Shown piece by piece: positions 6,582 through 13,165 of a stretch of 13,314 nt of DNA (its first letter is position 1; each line of letters starts with the position of its first letter). This DNA comes from Selenomonas sp. (lineage in GTDB: Bacteria; Bacillota_C; Negativicutes; Selenomonadales; Selenomonadaceae). The position numbers were made by a program, and so were the translations under genes. The stretch lies in contig NZ_JAILPX010000098.1 of assembly GCF_024699275.1 (NCBI RefSeq), positions 1 to 13,314 of the forward strand, given 5' to 3'. The notes under the pieces are model-generated. The model was given only the letters and a program-made list of their open reading frames with translations. It did not search any database and had not been told where the DNA came from.

Positions 6582-7574
6582 TCAATAGAGACCAGTCTTG
6601 ATATGTGGTACGTAAGGAGCTTCCAGCGCCTTGATTTCTTCTTCGTCCAACTTGATATCCAATGCAGATACCGCTTCTTCTACGTGCTGTACGCTGGTGG
6701 TGCCAACGATGGGCGCCGTAATGTATGGTTTGCTGAGCATCCATGCCAAGGATTCCTGTGCCATGGTACGACCGTGCTCTGCCGCAATCTTCTCCAGATT
6801 ATCAACGACAACCTTATCCTGCGCGTCTGTTTCACCCCATACCATGGGTGAAACTTCATCGATGGCATTGCGTGCCGTAACAGTTCCCCAAGGATGAGCC
6901 GTCCGGCCACCTGCCAGCGGACTCCATGGTACGACTGCCAGCTTGCGGTCCTGGCAAAGGGGCAGGATTTCCCGTTCCTCTTCCCGATAGATCAGGTTGT
7001 ACTGCGGCTGCAGGGAAGCAAACTGCGTCCAGTTATGCTCCTTGGCAATATTCTGGAGGCGCTCCAGCTGCCAGGCAAATATAGTAGAAGCGCCAATATA
7101 ACGTGCTTTGCCGCTCTTCACCACATCATGCAGAGCTTCCATGATTTCTTCCATAGGGGTATTGGTGTCAAGTCTATGAATCTGGTAGACATCTACATAA
7201 TCAAGACCGAGACGCTGAAGGCTGTGGTCAATCTCTGCCATGATATTCTTGCGGGAAAGGCCGCCGCCATTGGGGCGTCCAGGACGCATCTCGAAATTTA
7301 CCTTCGTGTCCACGACAATCTCATCACGGTTCAGGCCGAATTCACGGATATAATGGCCTGTGATTTCCTCACTGCTGCCCATTTGATAGACGTTGGCCGT
7401 ATCGAAATAATTGATTCCGAGGTCAATGGCCTTCTTGAAGATTTCCTTGCCCTCTTCATAGTCCTTGGCCCAAGGAAATACACCATTCTCCTTGCCCGGC
7501 TTGCCAAAACTCATCATCCCCAGGCAAATGCGGGAAACATCCATGCCTGTATTGCCAAATTTTACATATTCCAT
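6582..7574 (-). CDS. Aldo/keto reductase, YajO-like
   Basis: A 330-residue aldo/keto reductase resembling E. coli YajO along its length (shared from memory: NYFDTANVY, QIHR-D-NTP, KARYIGAS, YNLIYREEEREILPLC, PWSPLAGGR). The catalytic tetrad is complete: D58, Y63, K91, H133. C-terminal coenzyme contacts are present around PIVGTTSVQHVEEA. The family reduces aldehydes and ketones with NADPH on a TIM barrel in the cytoplasm; the true substrate is not known. A GTG at 7580 is possible, but AGGAG is 9 bases before the ATG at 7574 and only 3 before the GTG, so 7574 is preferred. It is last in the operon, 25 bases after the secreted hydrolase, and is followed by a clear terminator. Confidence 0.93.
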   Translation of the reverse strand: MEYVKFGNTGMDVSRICLGMMSFGKPGKENGVFPWAKDYEEGKEIFKKAIDLGINYFDTANVYQMGSSEEITGHYIREFGLNRDEIVVDTKVNFEMRPGRPNGGGLSRKNIMAEIDHSLQRLGLDYVDVYQIHRLDTNTPMEEIMEALHDVVKSGKARYIGASTIFAWQLERLQNIAKEHNWTQFASLQPQYNLIYREEEREILPLCQDRKLAVVPWSPLAGGRTAHPWGTVTARNAIDEVSPMVWGETDAQDKVVVDNLEKIAAEHGRTMAQESLAWMLSKPYITAPIVGTTSVQHVEEAVSALDIKLDEEEIKALEAPYVPHIKTGLY

Positions 7575-7599
7575 GTTCACATTCTCCTCTCAGTGCTGC

Positions 7600-8712
7600 T
7601 TATTTTGACAGACCTTTTTCGTCCAGCCATTTGAGCGCCAGTTCCATGATCTGCTTGTTGTTCTTCTCCTGCATCAGGAAATGGGAATTGCCCTTGATGC
7701 CGATATCCGGCAGATGCACCAGCGTGGCATCACCACCATGACGATTGATGGTCTCCACGAACTGCTGGGCCATGGCATATTCCGTGCCCCATTTATCCTC
7801 ACCGACATTTTGGGAACCAATCTGAATATAATCTCCATAGTACAGGATAATGGGGATATGGGTGAGCTTCAGAAAATCCTCCATGGGTACGCCTTTGGCA
7901 GATGCAGACAGCGCCTTAAAACGTGCATCCGTGATTTTCGGCATTTCCGTCTCCGGGAAGATGAACGGCGTGCCGCCTGGCTCATAGGCGATGATGCCCT
8001 TCACCTTATTGCTGCGGATGGCCGTACGCCAGCCGATGGTACCACCCATGGAATGAGTAACGAGCACGGCACCGTCCTTCTGCTGATTAGCCAGCTTTGC
8101 TAACACATCAGCATTGAGGTCATTGTCCAAGGGACCAGAACCGATAGTCCAGCTCTGCTGGAAGGCCTGGTAGTTTTTCTCACCGACTGGGAACTGTTCA
8201 TTGGGAACGGGATTGCCCTTCTCATCATAGTGTCCGATACGAGAAAGCACATAGAGCGTCTTATCCCCATACATCGGATTACTGACCCAAGGCGTATCTG
8301 GCGTTACGGCCTCTGTGGAAAGGTTGGCCTCACCGCTGCGTGGCTGATCTACCAGGTAAACCGAATAGCCTGCCCGCAGAAACATGGTGTTGAACCCCTC
8401 ACGTCCATCCGGGCCGGATTCCCAGGTACGCTTCGACTGGGCACCACCATGCTGGAAAATCAACGGCAGCTTCTTTGCATGCTCCGGCTTCTGATACTCT
8501 ACATAAGCAAAGTCGCCATAAGCACGCTGGCCGTCCTCGGAAACAAAATTCTCCTGCGTGAAGGTCCCCTCATGTTGTTTATACCTGCCCCCTACCGTAA
8601 AGGAGCCCTGCTCCTCAATGGTAATCGGTGAAGCTGCGGCAAAACCTGCGCTCAGGGAAAGGATGATACCTGCCGTCAGGACGCTGTTTGTTAAGTTCTT
8701 ACGAAAATTCAT
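7600..8712 (-). CDS. Secreted alpha/beta hydrolase (esterase-like)
   Basis: A 370-residue protein with a Sec signal peptide (basic MNFRKN, hydrophobic VLTAGIILSLSAGFAAAS, cleavage likely near residue 27). The hydrolase fold is clear: oxyanion loop QHGGAQSKRTWE (87-98), nucleophile S221 in VTHSMGG, and a candidate acid at E244 (YEPGG) or D294 (YYGD), with H344 in GNSHFL near the end. PDGREGFNTMFLRAGYSVYL and VDQPRSGEAN recall the Alcaligenes esterase 713 group, from memory. It should act outside the cytoplasmic membrane on an ester or similar substrate. It lies between two cytosolic aldo/keto reductases with gaps of 19 and 25 bases, so hydrolysis outside could feed reduction inside. GAGAGGAG precedes the ATG. 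Confidence 0.88.
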   Translation of the reverse strand: MNFRKNLTNSVLTAGIILSLSAGFAAASPITIEEQGSFTVGGRYKQHEGTFTQENFVSEDGQRAYGDFAYVEYQKPEHAKKLPLIFQHGGAQSKRTWESGPDGREGFNTMFLRAGYSVYLVDQPRSGEANLSTEAVTPDTPWVSNPMYGDKTLYVLSRIGHYDEKGNPVPNEQFPVGEKNYQAFQQSWTIGSGPLDNDLNADVLAKLANQQKDGAVLVTHSMGGTIGWRTAIRSNKVKGIIAYEPGGTPFIFPETEMPKITDARFKALSASAKGVPMEDFLKLTHIPIILYYGDYIQIGSQNVGEDKWGTEYAMAQQFVETINRHGGDATLVHLPDIGIKGNSHFLMQEKNNKQIMELALKWLDEKGLSK

Positions 8713-8731
8713 CTTCTATCGCTCCTCTCAT

Positions 8732-9577
8732 TCAATGAACGTTATATCGTTCCAAGATTTTTTCGTTGTTCATGTCATCAGGATTATGCGTACCATGCCC
8801 CTGATCCAAGCCACGGATTTCTGCCATCTCCGCATCGGTGAGGCTAAAATCATAGAGTTGCAGATTCTCACGAATATGCGCCTCACTGGTAGACTTAGGC
8901 AGTGCCACGATGCCCTCCTGTAAATGCCAGCGAAGAATAACTTGTCCCACGGATTTCTGATATTTCTCAGCAATCCCACGCAGGACTTCATTCTGTAGAA
9001 GTTCCGCATTACCGTGTCCCAGCGGATACCATGCTTCCAGACGAATGCCATACTGGTTCAGCAGACGTCGCAGCTCCTTCTGCTGACAAAAGGGATTGCA
9101 CTCCATCTGGTTTACTGCTGGTAGGATTTCCATCTGCGGCAGCAGCTTCTTCAGAAAAGCCAAGGAGTGATTGCTGATTCCGATAGAACGAATCTTGCCA
9201 GCCTTTACTGCCTCTTCCATCGCCTTCCAGGCTCCCGCCGTATCCTTGTATGGCTGATGCAGCAGATATAAATCCATATAGTCAAGTCCCAGCTTCTTCA
9301 GTGACGTATCAATGCCTGCCTTAGCTGCTGCATAACCATAGTCTTGCATCCAAAGTTTCGACGTGACATAGATTTCATCGCGGGGAATTCCGCTCTTGCG
9401 GATTGCCCTGCCTACATCTTCTTCATTGAAGTAAGCTGCTGCCGTATCAATCATGCGATAACCAGCCTTCAGAGCCATCAATACGACCTGCTCTGTCGGG
9501 CCATTGGGTTCCACCATAAAAACGCCGAACCCAGTCTGGGGAATCTTGTGTCCATCATTCAACTGAAATGTATTCAT
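8732..9577 (-). CDS. Aldo/keto reductase, AKR5-type (2,5-diketogluconate reductase-like)
   Basis: A 281-residue aldo/keto reductase of the AKR5 type. The tetrad is complete: D44 and Y49 in RMIDTAAAYFNEEDVG, K74 in VTSKLW, H107 in LYLLHQPY. Other family marks are IGISNHSLAFL, VNQMECNPFCQQKEL and the C-terminal nucleotide loop ALPKSTSEAHIRENL. The family reduces keto-acids, methylglyoxal-type and other carbonyls with NADPH. GGAAGGAC stands before the ATG at 9577. It lies 15 bases after the FMN reductase gene and 19 before the hydrolase, in the middle of the operon. Confidence 0.93.
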   Translation of the reverse strand: MNTFQLNDGHKIPQTGFGVFMVEPNGPTEQVVLMALKAGYRMIDTAAAYFNEEDVGRAIRKSGIPRDEIYVTSKLWMQDYGYAAAKAGIDTSLKKLGLDYMDLYLLHQPYKDTAGAWKAMEEAVKAGKIRSIGISNHSLAFLKKLLPQMEILPAVNQMECNPFCQQKELRRLLNQYGIRLEAWYPLGHGNAELLQNEVLRGIAEKYQKSVGQVILRWHLQEGIVALPKSTSEAHIRENLQLYDFSLTDAEMAEIRGLDQGHGTHNPDDMNNEKILERYNVH

Positions 9578-9592
9578 GCTCTTGTCCTTCCA

Positions 9593-10231
9593 TCATTCCC
9601 GTACAAAATTGGTAAATACTGGAACTTCCTGCTCTGGTAAAGGTATTCCAACGCTTCTTGCCGCTTCCTGGCATTTCAGGAAGTAAGCCATATTACGTCC
9701 CAGGACACGCATATTGAACAGTCCTTCGCCATCCTGCTCCACTTCCTCGGCTGTCATGCCATGCACCATGTTCCAGTAACGAGTCGAAACGACTGGCATT
9801 TCCTGCACCGTGAAATATTTAAGCAGTTGAGAGTACACGGTGGTTGTCCCCGCACGGCGGGCAGAAACTACTGCCGCTGCCGGTTTCAGATAAAAAGCCC
9901 TGTTTTGATTTCCCTGGAATTCCGAAAAGAACAGTCGGTCCATGAACCCTTTCAGATTGCCGGACAGTCCCGCATATTGCACCGGGGAGCCGAAAATGAA
10001 ACCATCAGCCTGATATGCTTTTTCCCGGAACTCATTGACACCATCCTGCAGGACACATTTACCGATTTCGCCGCAACGGAAGCATCCCATACAGCCGCCA
10101 ACCGGCTTGGCTCCCACCCAGAAGTTTTCCGTTTCGATGCCGTTTTCCCGTAAGGTCTTCTCCACTTCTAACAAGGCACGATTGGTGCAGCCTTCATGGT
10201 GTGGGCTGCCATTTACTAACAGAACTTTCAT
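9593..10231 (-). CDS. NAD(P)H-dependent FMN reductase, iron-sulfur flavoprotein-like
   Basis: A 212-residue flavodoxin-fold protein starting MKVLLVNGSPHHEGCTNRAL, the FMN phosphate loop of the FMN_red/WrbA-like superfamily. GSPVQYAGLSGNLKGFMDRL (81-100) is the second flavin-contact region. C47, C50, C53 and C59 form a compact CxxCxxCx5C motif like that of archaeal iron-sulfur flavoproteins, so a 4Fe-4S cluster is possible. It may supply reduced flavin or electrons to reactions of the operon. AAAGGGGAG lies before the ATG; the gap from the NTF2-like gene is 31 bases. The same Cys spacing occurs in the exported protein at 12465-13145. Confidence 0.88.
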   Translation of the reverse strand: MKVLLVNGSPHHEGCTNRALLEVEKTLRENGIETENFWVGAKPVGGCMGCFRCGEIGKCVLQDGVNEFREKAYQADGFIFGSPVQYAGLSGNLKGFMDRLFFSEFQGNQNRAFYLKPAAAVVSARRAGTTTVYSQLLKYFTVQEMPVVSTRYWNMVHGMTAEEVEQDGEGLFNMRVLGRNMAYFLKCQEAARSVGIPLPEQEVPVFTNFVRE

Positions 10232-10262
10232 TTTCTCCCCTTTCAGCCATAGGATATAGGCA

Positions 10263-10691
10263 TTACAGCGACTGCTTCTTCGTAATCACGAAATGTTGCT
10301 CGCGCTCAACAATCTTCCATTCGCCATTTTCTTTGACCAGCTTGTCCGCGTAGCGGATGTAGTTATCTGAAATCACATCACGTCCATTTTCTTCCATTAC
10401 CAGTGCGGCACGACAATAATGTACGTCCGTTGCCATATTACCATCTAGTGTGATAACCTGCTGACCATTCTGATGATGAGAAGCCTTGATGCCGCCAGTA
10501 AACCCGCTGAATTGCTTCTCCAACTCCTCACGGCCTTTGATATCCATGACAAGATTGCCTCCCATGTAGACCATGACATGAGTATCTTCCGTAAAGAATT
10601 TCATCTGGGCTTGCACATCACACTCCAGATTTGCAAAGCTATCGATAACCTCACGGATCGCTTCCTTTGCTTCTAAAATTTCTAATGACAT
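10263..10691 (-). CDS. SnoaL/NTF2-like protein
   Basis: A 142-residue NTF2-like protein: helices MSLEILEAKEAIREVIDSF, then FFTEDTHVMVYMGGNLVMDI, KGREELEKQF, and the C-terminal sheet with SHHQNGQQVITLDGN, CRAALVME and a final WKIVEREQHFV strand. SnoaL-like domains serve as small-molecule isomerases, hydratases or binding proteins. I chose the ATG at 10691 because GGAG is 9 bases before it; an alternative ATG at 10697 is only 3 bases from that site. It is the first gene of the five-gene operon and diverges from the LysR gene at 10841, so it is the likely first target of that regulator. Confidence 0.8.
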   Translation of the reverse strand: MSLEILEAKEAIREVIDSFANLECDVQAQMKFFTEDTHVMVYMGGNLVMDIKGREELEKQFSGFTGGIKASHHQNGQQVITLDGNMATDVHYCRAALVMEENGRDVISDNYIRYADKLVKENGEWKIVEREQHFVITKKQSL

Positions 10692-10737
10692 AATCATTCA
10701 CTCCTTTTGTCCGTTGTTGTTTCCCTTTGATGATTTC

Positions 10738-10766
10738 ATTATAAGCGCCTATTTATCAAAAATCTA
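10738..10766 (-). promoter_or_regulatory. Operon promoter with good -10, poor -35
   Basis: On the minus strand a perfect TATAAT lies at 10743-10738, about 47 bases before the first gene. Seventeen bp upstream there is only TAGATT, a poor -35. That pattern fits a LysR-activated promoter. Confidence 0.55.
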
Positions 10767-10776
10767 ATTGTAAAGT

Positions 10777-10817
10777 TTGATTATTGATTTGATTTTTCTA
10801 TTAGACAATGATACGAT
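10777..10817 (+). promoter_or_regulatory. LysR gene promoter and TTGAT repeats
   Basis: TTGATT (10789-10794) and TACGAT (10812-10817) are 17 bp apart on the plus strand, 23 bases before the LysR ATG. Three TTGAT units lie at 10777, 10784 and 10789, and the arms AAAAATC (10758-10764) and GATTTTT (10791-10797) flank the A/T-rich segment between the divergent promoters. It is a plausible site for LysR binding to both promoters. Confidence 0.45.
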
Positions 10818-10840
10818 ATCAGTAAAAATGGAGGGATTAT

Positions 10841-11728
10841 ATGAACACGAAGCAGATGGAATATATCATAGAACTCGCCCAAACCTTGAATTTCAACCGT
10901 GCTGCCGAAAATCTATATATCTCGCAGCCTACACTGACCTACCAAATCAAAGCCGTTGAGGGCGAGATTGGCTTTGCCATTTTCGAACGCTCTGGCAAAG
11001 GGGCCATGCTCACCCCTGCCGGTGCACAATTCGTAAGCACCCTGCGCACAGTCTACGGACAGCTGAAAGCTGCCATTGAACAGGGGCAGAACTTCAGTGC
11101 CAAATACGCCGAAAGTATCCGCATGGCTTTGCCTATACGCTCGGCGATTTACTTCCTGCCACAGGTTATGACACAGTTCAGCCACAGCTTTCCTGATGTC
11201 ACCATCATTCCCAGTTTTGACTGGCAAGATGGCCAGGATTCCTTCCTGCGGGGTGAGCAAGATATTACTTTTGCCATGGAATACACTATGAAGCGAGTAC
11301 CGGATGTGACCTGCCATCATCTTTTTGACAGCCGCATCTACCTTATCACGGAAAAAAATGACCGATTGACAAAAAAGCCGCTGGTTGCTCCCAGCGACTT
11401 GAAAGGTCGTACTCTTATGGTTGGCGGAGGTTCTCCTCCCGCCCTGCGCGCCTTGCAGCAACGCATGATACAGGAAATCCATGTGGACTATTTCAACAGC
11501 CCCGACCATGACAATACCCTTACCAATGTGGCTGCACATCGTGGAGTCTGCCTGGCTCCGGGTTTCTTAAATGACCACAACGGTGAATTTGCCTGGCTGG
11601 ATTTCGATAGCGACGTAGTCATCCCCTGTGGGGTATACACCCATAAGAACGACAAACGAAAATCCCTGCAGGCTTTTATCCAGCTTCTGCAACAGCTCTA
11701 CCTTGACCAGTCAAATTTCAAGGTTTGA
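10841..11728 (+). CDS. LysR-family transcriptional regulator, divergent
   Basis: A 295-residue LysR regulator, the only plus-strand gene. The winged helix-turn-helix is at about 2-60: MNTKQMEYIIELAQTLNFNR, then NLYISQPTLTYQIKAVEGEI and the wing MLTPAGAQFV. The effector domain starts near residue 90 (SIRMALPIRSAIYFLPQVM). GGAGGG (10830-10835) precedes the ATG. It diverges across about 150 bp from the five-gene operon at 10691, the classical LysR arrangement, so it very likely controls that operon and itself. It ends 26 bases from the convergent flavodoxin lipoprotein gene with no clear terminator between. It is only a distant relative of the LysR at 4723-5607. Confidence 0.94.
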   Translation: MNTKQMEYIIELAQTLNFNRAAENLYISQPTLTYQIKAVEGEIGFAIFERSGKGAMLTPAGAQFVSTLRTVYGQLKAAIEQGQNFSAKYAESIRMALPIRSAIYFLPQVMTQFSHSFPDVTIIPSFDWQDGQDSFLRGEQDITFAMEYTMKRVPDVTCHHLFDSRIYLITEKNDRLTKKPLVAPSDLKGRTLMVGGGSPPALRALQQRMIQEIHVDYFNSPDHDNTLTNVAAHRGVCLAPGFLNDHNGEFAWLDFDSDVVIPCGVYTHKNDKRKSLQAFIQLLQQLYLDQSNFKV

Positions 11729-11754
11729 TGCTGATTTACCAATAAGTGATTGTG

Positions 11755-12381
11755 TTATCTGTCAAAACCTAAACCGTTGTACCAGGCTTTGATTTCATCT
11801 GCCCCAGCCTGCGGGCTGAATAACTTACCCGGTTTCCAGTTGGCTTTGCCCTTGGTAATCTTTGCCAGATAATCTGCACTGCTGCCAATATCGCTGCCGC
11901 CGGAGGTACAGATAGCCGTCATATTTTTCTTGTCAAAATCATAGCTTTCTACAAAGGTATCCATAATGCGGGGTGCCTGACTCCACCAGATGGGATAGGC
12001 CAGGATGATGATCTTGTAGCCCGCAATAGGGGCATTCTTATCGGCCAGTTTGGGACGGGCGCTGTCGTTCTTCTGCTCCACCGTGGCACGGGTGGTTTCA
12101 TCATTATAATTCAAGTCCTGGCTGGTATAAGGCTGTTCCGGGCGAATCTCATAAAGATCTGCCCCCAACGCCTTGGCGGTATTCTCCGCCAACTGCTTCG
12201 TGTTGCCCGTCGCGGAAAAATAAGCGACTAAAATCTTATCCCCCGTTTCATTATTATCAGCCGCCTGTGCCACAGTTTTCGTTGGCGGAGCCTTTTCCTC
12301 AGCCTTGCCATTATCTGCACCGCAGCCCATCAGCCCCAGTACCATCAGCATAGACAAACAGGCAATCCATAATTTCTTCAT
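11755..12381 (-). CDS. Exported flavodoxin, Sec-type lipoprotein
   Basis: A 208-residue protein: a short basic and hydrophobic leader (MKKLWIACLSMLMVLGLMGC) with lipobox LMGC and lipidated C20, a polar Ala/Lys/Glu linker to about residue 47, then a flavodoxin domain. The phosphate loop SATGNT (56-61) is canonical, and AYPIWWSQAP carries the aromatic FMN loop; ICTSGGSDIG is the later flavin contact. There is no twin-arginine motif, so export should be by Sec, unfolded, with FMN acquired outside. It closely resembles the cytosolic flavodoxin at 1-159. AAAGGAGC precedes the ATG, and a MerR-type promoter lies immediately upstream. Such flavodoxins could carry electrons at the outer face of the cytoplasmic membrane or in the periplasm; no partner is shown. 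Confidence 0.9.
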   Translation of the reverse strand: MKKLWIACLSMLMVLGLMGCGADNGKAEEKAPPTKTVAQAADNNETGDKILVAYFSATGNTKQLAENTAKALGADLYEIRPEQPYTSQDLNYNDETTRATVEQKNDSARPKLADKNAPIAGYKIIILAYPIWWSQAPRIMDTFVESYDFDKKNMTAICTSGGSDIGSSADYLAKITKGKANWKPGKLFSPQAGADEIKAWYNGLGFDR

Positions 12382-12427
12382 ACATCTTGCTCCTTTCCAG
12401 TCAGCTCACATCAACATTTATGGTTAA

Positions 12428-12458
12428 ACTCTATCACTTAAAGCCAACTCCAAGTCAA
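12428..12458 (-). promoter_or_regulatory. MerR-type promoter, sister of 1003-1033
   Basis: On the minus strand, TTGACT (12458-12453) and TAGAGT (12433-12428) are 19 bp apart. The spacer TGGAGTTGGCTTTAAGTGA matches that at 1009-1027 in most positions, though its dyad is more degenerate. It starts right after the stop of the Tat-lipoprotein gene and gives a leader nearly as long as the sister promoter's. It drives the Sec-lipoprotein flavodoxin, apart from any readthrough from the upstream gene. Confidence 0.75.
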
Positions 12459-12464
12459 GTCTTT

Positions 12465-13145
12465 TTAGAGATTCGCCCCAATCTTGTAGGCAATATCGGC
12501 AAACTGGGATTTTTCCACCAGGGAGCGGGCACCGCAGCCTGTAGCCATCACCTGCCCCACATCCTGCCATTCCATGTAGCGTACCAGCGTATTATAGTGA
12601 TTGACCAATGCTTCCATTGTCCAATCGGCACTATTGTAAGCTGTGGCCATCATGATGGATTTCTTGCCATGGAGCTTTTCGGTCCGGGAATAGAACCTAT
12701 CGATAATCGTCTTTAACTGAGCCGACATGCCAAAGTAATAAAGCGGTGTGGTCAACACAATTAAGTCTGCCTCCAGCATCTTGGGCATCAACGCGTTTTC
12801 AATGGCATCCTTAAAAATGCACGGACCGTCCATACCGCATTTATCGCAGCCACGGCAAGGGTGCGTTTCCTCATTGGCCGCATCAAAGGTAAAGACCTCG
12901 TGTCCGGCACTTCTGGCTCCATCCGTAAACCGGTCAGCCAGATAAATAGATGTTGATTCATTTTTCGGATGGGGACTGCTGGTGATTACCACAATTTTCA
13001 TTTTCGTGCCTCCTGATATGCTGCCCTTTTCCGGGACAACATTTGCTTTTGACTCATCGCCAGTCAAGGCCGACAGACCGCAGCCTGTCAAAAAAAAGGT
13101 TACCGCCCCCATGCCGCTGACTTTCAAAAACTCCCGTCTGTTCAT
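12465..13145 (-). CDS. Tat-lipoprotein FMN reductase-like flavoprotein with Cys4 motif
   Basis: A 226-residue protein. MNRREFLKVSGMG is a standard twin-arginine leader, with lipobox FLTGC and lipidated C22. After a short linker the FMN-reductase/flavodoxin domain starts at M49 (MKIVVITSSPHPKNESTS). C97, C100, C103 and C109 form CxxCxxCx5C, and TTPLYYFGMSAQLKTIIDRF is the second flavin region. Tat export fits a protein that folds with FMN and possibly an iron-sulfur cluster. I chose the ATG at 13145 for its leader and spacing; 13151 is possible. M49 has its own perfect AGGAGG, so a cytosolic form may also be made. It follows the cupin gene by about 20 bases. Confidence 0.87.
   Translation of the reverse strand: MNRREFLKVSGMGAVTFFLTGCGLSALTGDESKANVVPEKGSISGGTKMKIVVITSSPHPKNESTSIYLADRFTDGARSAGHEVFTFDAANEETHPCRGCDKCGMDGPCIFKDAIENALMPKMLEADLIVLTTPLYYFGMSAQLKTIIDRFYSRTEKLHGKKSIMMATAYNSADWTMEALVNHYNTLVRYMEWQDVGQVMATGCGARSLVEKSQFADIAYKIGANL
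13001..13014 (-). promoter_or_regulatory. Internal Shine-Dalgarno and ATG start
   Basis: AGGAGG (13014-13009) lies 7 bases before an in-frame ATG (13001) inside the Tat-lipoprotein gene, exactly where the flavin domain begins. Initiation here would give a leaderless 178-residue cytosolic flavoprotein. Confidence 0.55.
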
Positions 13146-13165
13146 ACACATCAATCCTTATATTT

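Noticed and set aside
6894..7634. Plus-strand ORF of 246 codons opposite the YajO-like gene
   Set aside because: It is an antisense shadow; the minus strand has a complete AKR catalytic tetrad and ribosome binding site.
10913..11539. Long minus-strand ORF of 208 codons opposite the LysR gene
   Set aside because: It is the antisense shadow of a clear LysR gene; it has no family motifs and no promoter.
11703..11714. TTGACCAGTCAA near the end of the divergent LysR gene
   Set aside because: It resembles the 1055-1078 operator but is imperfect, inside coding sequence, and far from any promoter.
11700..11760. Possible terminator between the convergent LysR and flavodoxin genes
   Set aside because: Only a 5-bp TCAAA/TTTGA dyad without a GC-rich stem or T run was found.
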